Shown: in pieces, positions 13,282-26,100 of the stretch | Position numbering within the stretch: position 1 is the stretch's first letter | How the letters are laid out: each line of letters begins with the position of its first letter | Assembly: GCA_963931865.1 (NCBI GenBank) | Contig: OZ007505.1 | Location: 2,102,244-2,166,243, forward strand | Direction: 5' to 3' | Length of the DNA: 64,000 nt | From: Axinella damicornis | Taxonomy: Eukaryota > Porifera > Demospongiae > Axinellida > Axinellidae | Notes under the pieces: generated by a model | Told to the model about the DNA's origin: nothing | Databases searched by the model: none | The model's input: the letters and a program-made list of their open reading frames with translations, nothing else | Made by a program: the position numbers and the translations under genes

Positions 13282-13547
13282 TTATGATCCTTCTTAATCA
13301 AACATTATAGACATGGTGATTATAGATACATATTTTAGAATGACAATTCCCTATGGATAGTGTGACATGTATATGTATACATTATTATGATGCACAGACT
13401 GAAATCAGCACGTGCTAAGTTATCGCTGTTGTAGTATGGTATGTAAACAGTTTCAACTATTATATATGGTGACGTGTGCACAGCATGTATATGTAACAGT
13501 ACACACAACAGTCAGTAAAGGTCATATTCCTTGCACGTATAAGTCTG

Positions 13548-15146
13548 TCATGGTGAATGCAAAAATGCATGCAAGTTCTGCGCTGTTGACCCATCCAGGC
13601 TGCAATCTAGAAAGTCAGTCACTGATGCCTTGGCCATACTTGATAAGTTGCCACACCTATCCAATAGGAGGAAGCTTTCATGTTCCCCAACTCCCATTTG
13701 TTGAATAATACCAAGCAATTTCTCCTCCTTAAGAAGATGTTCTTGCATAAGCCTCATTCTCTGCCGAATTATAGAGCACAGCGGTTTGCACATGACCCTT
13801 GCAATGCTGAGCATGCACTCGGTACATTCACTAGCATTGTGCACCGGAAGGAAGTGTAGGTTGTGTGAAATAAATTGTCCTTGCAACAGCATGAAAACTT
13901 GCTGCTCATTGCTACTCAGCATGGGAGCACAAAGCAGAACGTAGCACTTCTGATGAAGCTCAGAGAACTTGGTGATCCTTTCAGCAAGTTGTTTGTCTAT
14001 CTGGTAGACTTCTTTTGTTGGACAGCCTACAAGGGCCTCAGAAACATGGACCACCATGAATGCCACAGATGATTGAGGGAAAATGCAGGTGTGCGTTAAA
14101 GTCCCGGCAGACACTGCGAAGTGAAAAGTAACACAGTTCTGTATCTAATTAATTTGCACCGCAGAACCTCAGGTGTGTCCATAGTGAATTTTCATGTGCT
14201 AACTTCGATGCTATACATCTGAAATAATGAACGGATCCTTCACCAAATACACAATTACCATCTGACATGAGTACGGTTCATAGTCTTTTAGTTACAAAAA
14301 AACAAGCCACGCCCCCTGGTACCCAATGGGCAGGGGTACACTCACCCCCACTTGAACACCTCAAGCTATGGACATAAAATGCTCAGTATGCTACCTTAGT
14401 ACAATACATACATCCCATCCCAGACAATTAAGACTTCACCCGAGCTTATCTTTAGTTCTTGGATTGTGCCAACTGCACACGCGTGCACATTTCCCAAGGA
14501 CCAGTATTGGTGCATGTGCAGAATGCACATTTCAGTCAAATAGTATAACAGGTCAACGCGTAAGCAGCTCGAGACAGCAAGGAGCAGCCAACAATCCACT
14601 CGGGTTTCAAGCTTGTTTCCTCATTCTGTTCAGTATATATGCAGCATTGGAATCCTAGCCGTATATTAATTGGCCTAAGAATTTTGTCTCACTTTCCTGG
14701 CATTCACAATAATTATATTAATTGGCCTAAGAATTTTGTCTCACTTTCCTGGCATTCACAACCACAAGGATGAGTAACCGTATTAAATCATAATCTTGAG
14801 GCAACAAGGAAGTGGTGGTTTCTCGGTCGGCTCCTATATCAATTTGACAGAGAATTCTCTGTTACCAACTCAAACATGCCGTAGAATGAACAAGAAAGGG
14901 TAGAGGTTCAGTGATGCGGTGTGGCAATAGCTTGCTATTGTAACATAATATATACAAGCAATCCCCGGCTGTTATGTTCAGGGGATAAATTTATTATACA
15001 GTCCTGACGTTATATAGATCAAACATGGGATATTTCTGTGTACCTTTTATTCTGTGCTGTTGGGAACTCAGCAGCTGATGAATCTCACTTTCTGCCAGTG
15101 ATTTGTTCAAAATCACCAACCACTTGTCTGTTTCACTTTGCTCAGC
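13548..15146 (-). CDS. SPO16: SPO16 (C1orf146-like) meiotic crossover protein, copy A; first exon not found
   Basis: Two minus-strand exons are clear: 15146-15044 (103 nt) and 14113-13548 (566 nt, stop included). Donor GTACAC and acceptor TTCGCAG join them in phase, giving 222 residues. Matches to the animal SPO16 family run in order: DKWLVILNKSLAESE strand, SSVAFMVV, KFSELHQKCYVLLCAP, a NL.FLPVHN block, and an IAR..CKP...IIRQRM helix. SPO16 pairs with SHOC1/ZIP2 in an XPF-ERCC1-like complex that stabilises meiotic recombination intermediates. Family recognition is from my knowledge of the human protein, which is shorter (about 180 aa); this one has a longer C-terminus. The initiator exon must lie above 15,146 and I could not identify it. 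The gene is tail-to-tail with gene 1. Confidence 0.75.
14660..14762. repeat. Local ~50-bp tandem duplication, only in copy A
   Basis: The segment ATTAATTGGCCTAAGAATTT... through CATTCACAA occurs twice in tandem here, within the SPO16 intron. The second block (46,213-46,258) has it once, so this is a length difference between the two copies. Confidence 0.85.
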
Positions 15147-17143
15147 CTATAGAAAGGTACAAGATACAGTGAAGTGAACGCAGCCTGAGTGAGCAAAGGG
15201 TATTGTGTAGTAGATCTACATATTACAAGTAATAAAAAAACATTAAAAATGTAGCAGGATGTAGGGATACCAGAACGGCAAAAAGTAAGGAAACAAGAGG
15301 GATGATCGAACATAACAGTGAAGTATACAATCACCCCTACAGAGATCTTCTTCCATATATCCATGTACAATGAAAAAAGATATGTAGGGGTGATTGTATA
15401 CTTCACTGTTATGTTCGATCATCCCTCTTGTTTCCTTACTTTTTGCCGTTCTGGTATCCCTACATCCTGCTACATTTTTAATGTTTTTTTATTACTTGTT
15501 TATGTAAATTTTTTTGGCAGCAGGCGCATGTTTGAGCTGAAGTTTGCTGCAGAAGTCAGTGACCTCACAGGCACCTGGGCAGTAGGTGTCCTTGCCTTGG
15601 TATATGGACAATATTACTCAGGTATTACACTTCCAGCATTGGCTGAAGAATCAGGCCCGGGCATCTCAAGTCAACTGTTCCCTAGATGGATGACAAAGCC
15701 ACAGAGTTCTCCCTGTCTGAAGTTCATGGCATAGGCAGTTTATAGTAGGGACATTCATATGGGTGTTGAGAGTTGAGATAGGCATTCACCCTGCTCACAG
15801 AATACAGTATAGGTAGCAATAAAAGCTTAGCTAAATCATGCGTACAGGGACTAACCTCAGTCTTATAAAGAGTGCCTCCGCAGCCTCGTTTGACAACACA
15901 TCGGTCAACGCATCTTCCTCACTGTTTCTAATTCAGCGATCTTGAGAAATAATAATAATTACATATCGTTGCTAAGTGATCGTTTAAGCGCGCATGCGTA
16001 CAAACGTGAAAATGGCGTGACAAACGAAGCCATAGTTATTGAGTGGGCAGCTGCAGCCGCCTGGTGAAGACTTGGAGGTAGCGAAAAAGCGATGGGACGT
16101 TGCACTGCTCGGTTGCAAATGCTGCTGTTTCGTGCGAAAACCATCGTGACAGATTGAGGCAACGTTGAGCTAAGTTGTCTGAAGAAGAAGAAAGAAAGAA
16201 AGAAAGAAAGAAAAACAATTTGCCCGTTTTGCGAGTACCTGGTGAGGTACTTTCACGACGGTTTTTCGCGACGCGAGGAGTCTTGTTGGTCATGAAAACA
16301 CTCGAAGATGAACGGTATGTGGTTATAAAGGCTTATAAGTGTACCGTTTCTGAGATTTGGAGAGATTTTTTTGTATTGGCATGTATTGCGTGTACGTCGT
16401 ATCCCTACATATAGACTCTACCGAGTCTATGATGGTTGAGAATGGCCACACTTATACTACGTCATAGGCTCTCCGGATATGACTGTATTAATTTATGTGT
16501 ACCATCCAGGGCAAGACTGATGCATGGCTGTGAATACAGCCAAGACCGCAGCTTTTCTCTATAGGCGCATAATTGTCTCATAAAGTAATCTGATGCATGT
16601 CTGCATGTCATTTTATTGTAATGCCCTGACTTTGCAGATGGCTGGAATTGTGCACGTTTATGACAAAAATGGGCAACACCTCTCAGTACACCCACTTTGG
16701 TGTAACGGGACTTGGAGGGTAAAATTAGCTTTAGGTAAGCAGCTTTGATACAGCAGTATAGTGACCCAGTCAAAGGGCTCAGTACAGTGCACAAATTTTC
16801 TAGTAGCATAAACTAGCTAGTGCCAATGGCTGGAAAAATGCCATGTAGCGCTAACCAGCTTATTCACCGTTAGTAAATTCATGCAGGAGGACTCAAGAGT
16901 CAAAGCTCAGTGTGGCATGCACGAGTGAGTGCAATATTAATAACACAAGCTCCAGTACCTGCATTGTCACTGTTTAGGTTTGCGGCGGCCAGTCCTTCGA
17001 CTCAAGCTCATATCACGCAGACGCTTGTGTCTCCTCACTCCACTCGGTTAGCAAGCTTAGAGCTAGCTGTACTAGTTGTAGCTGTATCGTCGCGTCCGCG
17101 CCGCCTTTGAACCGCCGGCGCGCTACTAGCCTCACGTGTGCTG
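15147..17143. other. Intergenic region between divergent SPO16 and ARMC4 (copy A)
   Basis: This contains the fold-back repeat, a GAAA microsatellite (about 16,180-16,212) and a roughly 1.2 kb copy-A-only segment (15,223-16,433). Inside that segment, 15,524-15,620 looks exon-like (acceptor TTTGGCAG, donor CAG|GTATTA, residues RRMFELKFAAEVSDLTGTW), but no partner exon was found. A 115-codon minus-strand ORF at 16,462-16,809 has no recognisable domain and is interrupted in the other copy. Confidence 0.5.
15223..15500. repeat. Long inverted repeat (about 117-bp arms, 42-bp loop), copy A only
   Basis: The stretch 15,223-15,341 is an almost perfect reverse complement of 15,384-15,500, separated by a short spacer. 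It could be a fold-back element, or a cloning/assembly inversion artefact. The whole interval from about 15,222 to 16,433 is missing from the second block, where 46,723 continues directly with the sequence found at 16,434. Confidence 0.85.
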
Positions 17144-17157
17144 GTTACCATAGAAAC
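17144..17157 (+). promoter_or_regulatory. RFX X-box in the ARMC4 promoter/5' UTR (copy A)
   Basis: GTTACCATAGAAAC fits the X-box consensus (RYYNYY, 1-3 nt spacer, RRNRAC) with both half-sites intact. It lies 20 bp upstream of the ARMC4 ATG, beside a CACGTG E-box (17,133-17,138). RFX factors, often with FOXJ1, drive ciliary genes through this motif, which suits a dynein-docking protein gene. The same site is intact at 48,162-48,175. Confidence 0.85.
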
Positions 17158-17177
17158 AGCGACAAACAGTGAAGGAG

Positions 17178-20100
17178 ATGGGAGCAGCTCTCTCAAGCCG
17201 CGCAGAGTGGACGTCTGCAAGCGAGAAGGGTGGAAAGCTGGACTTCAGCAAGACAAATGAAGCATTACTCCTGGAAATTCTGAAATATACAGAAAAGCTA
17301 TACAAGGACCACCCCCGGGAAGCATCGGTGACATTCAAACGCCCTTTTGTTTGGCAGACCTCTCTCAGCCTGGAAAATTTCGATGGCATGAGACATGGAG
17401 AGGAATACAGCTTTACGTGAGTGCTAGTGGTAGGCGCCAGTGGTAAAGCATGCATTATACTGCAGCGATGGTGTGCATTATTTGGGATCTGGACCCTCTG
17501 CTCTCGATCTCTTGGCTACTGCAAGTCTGTTTTGCTGCCTCAATTTTTATACATCACTTGCATACAGTAACCTAGTCTCAGTACCAGACTCGCGCACAGG
17601 AGAGTGTCTGCCTGATTGCCTATACACGACCCATCTGACACCCACTGGGGAAGTTCACTCTCATAAACCCTACAGTCACAGCTGTGGCTTGCAGTTGGTC
17701 AATGGTTAAAGCCACTCATAAAGTGCAGTCAACTGTCAAAGCGGCTTAGAAGAATATGGAGCCGCAGCGCTGTGGTTCGCACATATGTATCGGTGGATCA
17801 GGGGAGGTCACGCCCATAGACTCTATAGTCACAGCTGCAACCGCAGGTCAAAGCTTTGACCAGCTCTTTTTGTTGTTTGACTGTGCTGAGTTTCCCCCAT
17901 TGACCTTCGATGCACATTCCACACTTCCATATAGTAAATTTTCCAAGGCATTAGGTAATCCACTTACAGGGTAGTTTACTTAACACCTTGGGATAGCACC
18001 TTGGAATAGCAAGTCATATCATGACTATATTATCTATGGTCATAATTATATGTAGTCTCGTTCCCAGACCCCAACCCGCGAGAAAAGGGGTCTGGGGACA
18101 ATGCTACAGTCAGCTCGACCCTATGACGTTGATGTCTGGAATGTGGGATGGCCAATCAGAGTTTAGCTAGAGCAATAAATTGCTTCGCAGTTTCCGTGTC
18201 GGCTAAGTAGACTTGATAGATACAGCCCAGAACGACGTGAAGAGGAGTGCTGCCTTCGTTAGTACAAAGAATATCTCTCACCGCTTTACTGGGCATCATC
18301 AAACATGTCGAATTTGCCATTTTCATCTGGAATCTACTGATTACGTCATCGTGGTCACGCCCCTTGAAGGTCAGGCAGCATGTAGCAATGTCCCCAGACC
18401 CCTTTTTCGCGCGTGCGCGTTCGGGGTCTGAGAACGAGACTAAATTATATGGGCAGTCGACCAGACTCTCCGCCATGTGTGGAAGTCTGTTACCGAGACT
18501 AACAGTAACCAGCCTATTGGTCTAGCATGGCTTACAAGACAGCTACATGTACATGTACTTGACAGCACCCTGTTCATAACCACATCAAGAGAAATTGGAG
18601 ACCAGCGGAGAGGAGGTTGGGGGGTGGGTAGGGAAGCATTAGCTAACTACTCAACGGAACTTCATCTACTTCTTACTGCTGTTACTCTTCAGTGATACAG
18701 GTTTTGTGTCAGCTGCCAAGGAAGAGAGTGGTGATCCCCATCTGAGTGTAGTGAAGGTACCATCTTTTTTCTTGCAATCGCATTAAACTTGTACTACGAT
18801 GTCATGGGGTTTTGTTGTTACTACCCACACATTTTGTCCGTCCACAAGTATTTGTTCCATTCTGAAGATATCCGTAGTCTATCAGGTTACACTTTGAATT
18901 ATTGATTGTACTTGGCCGAAGTGTGAGTGAGTCATTGCGTTTAGCAACTGCCATCAACTATCCAAGGTATAGAAGATTTGTAGGTGAGGCCTATTAAACA
19001 ATGTCTAAATGGTGACATGTCACTGGAAATTGCTCTGTACAATTGAGTTCTGTACTTGGAAGGCTAGATTTGTAGAGTAATCTCTAATGTTCAACTTATG
19101 TCCAGGTAGAGGATGGGCTAGAAATCCGAGCTCTGAATTTCAAGCAGCTGCACAAGGTCCTCGGCTATGCAGGAGATAAGAAGCTGAGGGAAGTTCAGCT
19201 TTGCTTGGAAGGTACGTATATACTGGACAGAGATCTCCTTACTCTATAGTGCCACGTAATGCATGTGTATACCGATCTTTTCACTGCACTGGGTTTACCC
19301 CTCCCCGTAAGATTTCATACCAGGACAGTACTGATACTTCCCATTGGCATTCCCTCATACCTCCCTGGTGATCCCATCGATATGCATTGGATCATCCCCA
19401 AGCCTAAAATTTTGGCTTAATTGACATGCCAAAATGTGGTAGGAAATGGTTTCCAAAATGTGCCGATTTTGGCGTGTGAACATCCCTGTGTTGTGTACAT
19501 GTGCAGCTAGGGTGAGCGATGAAGATCTAGTACATGTAGTATGTTGCCGTTTCTCACTGCAGCCAACCAGGACCCAGTTGCGACCATCATGGGACCAGCG
19601 TTTGCCTCGATGGGAGGAGTACCAGGGAGCAACAGCACCCTGCTGGAAGTTCATGAGCGTCTGGCAAGGGAGAGGGCTCTTGGCAGTGAGGGAGAGACGG
19701 CAGACCAGCTGGACTCCTCCTTTCGGTTGATGCTGCTGATCAACAGCCTGGACCTGAAGCTGCTGCACAATTCCATCAAAGAGATGGGAAAGTAAGTTCT
19801 TTAAAGTAGTAGTAATTAACTGTACATATTGTGACACCATGACAGCATGAAAGAAATTGGTATCTGTGGTGCTTGGGGCCTGCCCAAATATATTGATAAC
19901 CCTTGCACCAGATGTAAAGTGCCTACGTAGCCAATATTCGTTGTGGTTCTCATCCCTTCATATAGTGGTACGTGTATTCAAGTGGAGTTGGGGTCATTCT
20001 ACTCTTCATTCTTAAAAGCTAGTCTTTCCAATGATTAGCAATCTTAGCTCTGGAACACATGCCAATCCAGTATATAATTGGATTTCCATTTAAGTGGGTG

Positions 20101-23100
20101 GGACTCTGTCTCCACTTTGTGGAAGTTGAATGGATGAAATAGTCGGGCAAAATAATAAGCACCTTTCCCTTTTTACAAAACCGTTGCTTACTGGATGTTA
20201 CGTCAAAGAATGTTTGTTAGTCGTGTGTCTGTCACCATTCTACAGGGAAGTTCGCCTTTCACCAGAAGCTGTACAGGTAACACACTAGAATTGCATGATG
20301 AATATAGTTTATGTTGTTAGGCTGGTAGAAGTTGGAAGGAATTTTAATCTCCTTGGCTCAGACCTGTTGGTGACAGGACTGAGATTCGTGTGTGGAAAGT
20401 GCATGGCTGATGGCAGTATTGGTATATTCAAGACTGAATTCCCAAGTAATAGTTGAGCTGTTAGTGCATGAGTGCCTCGTATTTGATGTACCCTTCACCA
20501 CGCAAATTCTACTGCACTGCTGTATTCAGTATTCACGTTTGTATGTACCCCCTTGCAGACCGAAATGGAGTTGCTAAAGCAGTTCAGTGGAGAGGGGGAG
20601 AATGGCTGCCTGAAAGAGATAACCTTCACTTCAGGTACAAGAACGGCTAACTGATGTGGTGCAGGAAGGGTGTTGTGGTAGGTTACTGGGATGGGTACGA
20701 GTCCTTGTTCCCCACTCCCACTACAGCTACAATACAACATACATGGTTATAGGATTTGACATAGCATGCATGTGCCGAGCAAGCTCAGGTTCGTCCCAAC
20801 AATGCTCTAGTGTTTATGTACACTCTCCATGCAGAGATGGTGTTCTCCAATGGCTGCCGGGCCCCTCCCTGGAGGCAGGTGCTTGGGGACATATGCTATA
20901 TCCAGGTGCTACCGTTTGAAAGAGACCCATTCTGTATCACTGCCAGCACAGAGGGATATTACATCAACAAGGTACCCAAGTCCTTGCTGCTAGCTTTGGA
21001 CATTTCTGTCCAGTCTGTGTAGCAAGCAGAGATTGTGCATATGTTCAGATAACTCAATACCTCAGCCTAGCAAGCTAAGAGACATGCAGTCCGTTGCCTT
21101 TCATATATGCTACGCTACCCTATAATTAGTCTATGTATTGTGTAAGTGCATGTTCATATATCTGCAGGGTATTAACGCATCGGGTGAAGTTGAGCATGAG
21201 CGTGTGGGGGAGGTGTACACAACACTGGTTGGACTGCTCAAGGCTAAAAGCAAGCACTTTGCTACCACCATTGGAAAACAGGTAATTAGCCAAGCCATCT
21301 TATGCCATTCTTATAAACTCCTAGCCTCATTCCCACATTATCCCTGGCAGAGTCTATTCACTGCCACTGGTACATGTATCTTTCCTATGTACATACGTAT
21401 CATATAGGAGTTCATCTACACCGAAGAAGCTGATGATGGGGGTCCCATGGAGATAGGTCCCCAGGAAGTGCCCCTCCATGAGATCCAGGACTCCACCAAA
21501 CACACCCCACACTCACGGCAGGAACAGAAGCCAGCCACTCCTGCAAGGTGTGCATATTTGCTACAAATGGTAACTTGTGGTGAGTTGTGTTAGCCAAATA
21601 GCTGCTGACCATTAAGTGCATATGCTCACACTGCTGTTGCTTGGATCTTTGAAATACAGACGTATTGAGTTGTGATGGCCGTATGAGATGTAAATGCGGG
21701 TTATTGCTCAGCGACTGCTGTCAGCGTGTCATTTTTTTTTTTTTCATCAGCTTCTACAATGCCATAGAGTGTGTGAGGCTCCCTCAGCTTTGTATTAATT
21801 GCTGCAGTTATGGCCATAGATGCCTGTAGTGAATGAGCTGTGTTCTAACGGGAGGCTCTTGGCTCCTGGGTATACCTGTAGTATGTTTGTTGCTAGCCTC
21901 GTTCCCATGCCATTCGGGCCAGGGAACGAGTCTATAGTAGTTTGTTGCATGCTTTCTTGACGCTATCACTGTTACCGCCATACAGGACTCCCCAGAAGAA
22001 GGCTGCTCTCGCAGATTGGAAGAAGAATCCAAAGAGTCCATTTGAGGGAACTCGGGGCAGCCAGGAGCCTTCTCAGAAGTGGAAGTCCCTGGAGCTCACT
22101 AATGAGATGTTCTACACTGCACCCCAGAGCCCACCTAAGACCAGGTAAGACATTCATGATCTGTTAACTGCATCAGTTTTTATGTTACCCTGTGTTGGTA
22201 TCCGTTTGCTCAGCTCTAAAAAGCTCAGGGCTGAGGTGGTGTCTCCTCCAGGAGCCAAGACCAACAAATCAGCATCCTCAATGAAGTCCAAATCCCAGTG
22301 AGCGCCTGCTTGCATGAATTGTAATCTGCAAGAGCTTGTATAAGATCGAACCATGGAATTGATTTGGTACTATAATGGACGTTTTATTGTTTCCCTAGAA
22401 TGCAAAACATTAAGTAACTCTATTTTCTTGTTAGCATGAGTCGCAGGTCAGCACACCAGTCACCAGTAGAGGTGGAAGACAGTGAGAGCAGCTCTGAGGC
22501 CAGTGATGAGGAGGAACAGCATGAGAGACGACCGGTAAGGAGGGCAGAGAGGGTGTCATTGGGTAGGAGTGGGGAGGTTGGGAAGAAAGAGAAGGTGGAT
22601 GACGATATACACTGCATCATGCCTCACACTGCATGTGTACTTGTGGCCTGGCCAAGTGTGTTTGAGCATGCAACTGAGATGTGAAGATGTTGAGTACGCT
22701 CACTGTTCGACTCCACATGCAGCTGCTCTAGCTCTGCAAGCCCTCAATTAAGGCACGTGCTGCACACTCGTCCCCCGATATGTGAGGTTGAAAATCTCGC
22801 ATCATCCTCGTGGCTACATAATGATCGAAAAACTCGAGCAGCCTACCCAAAACCCACAACACAATTGATGATCATTTGTAAGTGTGACCGACAACATACT
22901 GAGAATAGATTCCTCATTCAGAACCTCGTGCTAATGTGTGTTTCCCCCAAAGCTGACAAGAAAGAGGAGGCAAAGAACAAAACATATGACCACCACATCA
23001 AAGGATATTAGCACATGTATAGATATGCCATGTTATTTTCAAATTCTAGTACTCGTATATACTTGCAAGCTTTGGTATACTTCACACCCAGGAGTCTAAT

Positions 23101-26100
23101 GCAGACCTGCCCAGTGAGTATTGGCAGATCCAGAAGCTGATCAAATACCTCAAGGTGATCTTCTAATGGAGTTACATACTAGCCACTGCAGTGTATTAAT
23201 GCTAGTGAGAGGCCACTGAAGGCTGTGGGAGGTGGACAGCTACTGCTAAATGGCAATCACTTTTACCATTTAGTGTGCTCTTCCAAGTTCAGCGTAATAC
23301 GTAAATGGCCCCTCACTGGTGACTCATGGACAGTGAGCTAGCTACCGGACGATCCTCTCCAGTTTTACCTTACTGCAGTGCAGGCAATCAATAATGGGAT
23401 GTGGGAAGGGCCTAAGAAGGCTAGACGTGTACTGTATATGTAAAGTAGCTCTCTTCCTCCGTCGCGATAGTAACTGTCATAATATCAACCTGTTTCCCAC
23501 CTTGTAATGCAGGGTGGAAACCAGACAGCAACAGTAATTGCACTGTGTTCCCTGATGGACTTTGACCTCAGCCAGGAGTCCTCCCAGCTGGCCATCCGGG
23601 ACTCTGGAGGGCTGGATCTGCTGATCAACATGCTGGAGACGGACGATGTCAAGTGCAAGATTGGCACCCTCAAAATCCTCAGGGAGATCTCAGAGAACAA
23701 CCAGACACGCAAGGCCATGGTCAACCTTGGAGGTGAACTTTAACCCTTGCTGCCATTGAACTCTGAATTAGCCAGTTGAGTTTGTCAACATGGTTTGTTG
23801 ATGCTCTCACTGTGTGTCTCTTTGACTTAGGCTTACCAACATTGGTACAGATTCTCTCCTCCCCAAACCGTGAGCTTAAGTGCCTGGCTGCTGAGACCAT
23901 TGCCAACGTTGCCAAGTTCAAGAGAGCAAGGCGTATTGTCCGGCAAAATGGAGGCATCCGGAGACTGGTTGGTGCTTGAGATCATATAATACCTGCAGAA
24001 TGTCAAACTTCAGACTAGGGTGTATGTATGTTACGTACATACGTACATGTCTAGTGTAACTACATGTAGCACTATACTTAGCTTAACTCACAGAGGTGCT
24101 GATCTAGCCTTGTTCCCAGGCCATTTCCTACTCCATGTTTAGCTGCATACGTGACCTTTGAACTGCCCAGTCAAAAGGTCATGGATGCGGCTAAAAACGA
24201 AGCGGGAGACAGCCTGGGAACGAGGCTAGCGCTGATCACCATTAGCTACATAATATAATTTACCTGCACTATGTATACAGCCTTGAATACAGTGCTAGTA
24301 TCTTATGTGTAACAGGTAAAGCTGATTGAGAACCCAGGCCGACCAGGAACTCCAGTGACAGGCGAGAGAACAGACTTGGAGGTGGCCAGGAGTGCAGCCC
24401 TCGGCCTGTGGAGCTGCTCCAAGAGCAGAAGCAACAAGATTGTGAGTGGTATTGCCAACGTTGCTGCTAATGGACTTGATCAGCTATTAGTGTAGTAATG
24501 ACTCTCCTCCCGCATATCTAATATAAAAAAGCTCTAAATTTTTTGGCCTGGTGTATTGGATTTGTCCGTTCCTGCTCTCCTAACAGGCCCTCCTGAAGAC
24601 AGGTGCAGTTCCTCTGCTAGGGAAGTTGCTGTCCACAGATAATGTGGATGTCCTCATTCCGGTCGTGGGCACACTGCAGGAGTGTGCATCTGAGGTGAGA
24701 GTGTGTAGATACATGTACATCGTAGCCGCCCACACCTGCTGATTAGTGATTAATGTATCAGAGAGTCGTTAGATTCACTACGTACGTAGGGATGGTTAGC
24801 CTCTTCCCAGGCCACGCTCCAGCTTTTTCGTACTTGACAAAAGCTGGATTACTGGGACACTGCTGGTCTATCCTTTCTCGTGCCACACACTCAGGAAGTT
24901 CTTGGTGGAGTGAACTGAAAAGCGAGAGAGGGTTTAGTGGATGTACTTAGCATTCACGACTTGCTGACCAATCAGATCAGGAGCAGTGTACTTATATTAT
25001 GTTACCTACAGGTCCAAAATTGCACATGCAGTTACTTCAGTTATGAGCCTTTCTCTTATCGGTGGTCACATACTTGGGTCCGAAACCACGGAGTACTTGC
25101 TCTGTGACTGATCTCATCTTATCCCACTCTTCCAGCGTACATACCAGGAGTTGATCCATTCTGAGGGGATGGTGGAACATCTGGTACGTGGCCTCAAGAC
25201 CACAAACAAGGAACTGCAGAAACACTGTGCCTCTGCCATATTTAAGGTAATACGTACCTCCAGCTAACACCTGCATTGCTGTGGTATAGCTGACCAATAC
25301 GTACCTCCAGCTAACACCTGCATTGCTGTGGTACAGCTGACCAATACGTACCTCCAGCTAACACCTGTATAGTTGTGGTACAGCTGACCAATACGTACCT
25401 CCAGCTAACACCTGGGGTATAGCTGATCAATACATACCTCCAGGTAACACCTGCATTGCTGTGGTACAGCTGACCAATACGTACCTCCAGCTAACACCTG
25501 CATTGCTGTGGTACAGCTGACCAATACGTACCTCCAGCTAACACCTGCATTGCTGTGGTACAGCTGACCAATACGTACCTCCAGCTAACACCTGCAGCTG
25601 ACCAATACGTACCTCCAGCTAACACCTGCATTGCTGTGGTACAGCTGACCAATACGTACCTATGTGTGCAGAAATAGTCCTCCGTTCAATAATCGGGCAC
25701 TAGGGATCCTCCAATGCCCGGATACAAACTGCCCAAGGAATAATTATATCAAGTTGTAATACAGACACAGTTAATCTGGGCACCAGTGGACGATGGCCTA
25801 TTCTACTGTCTGCTTGTATTGAAAAGTAATTCAGTTTAGCAACAGCATCTAGCCTCTCCCTCGGCGGCAAAGGTGGCTATGATGATGAATTTTTGGCATT
25901 ATTTTTAGGAGGGCATGAACATGTCAGTGTATAACACACACGGAGAGTTTTCACTAGAATACAATTGCCAACTTCACAACTTGCTTCAAGTGAAAATGGT
26001 ACTTGGCCCATGTAGAGCTACCACTGGGCATGGTTTTGTGCAGAGAGCTAGCTCATGAGTCTGGCTGAACTATATATGCCATATAAGCAAGGCACACAAA

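Noticed and set aside
16462..16809. 115-codon minus-strand ORF as a separate gene or SPO16 first exon
   Set aside because: It is broken by an insertion in copy B, has no family match, and does not provide an ATG exon ending in phase 0 next to the SPO16 acceptor.
25247..25666. CRISPR-like regular repeats
   Set aside because: Units are directly adjacent without unique spacers, and the context is a eukaryotic intron, so this is a minisatellite.
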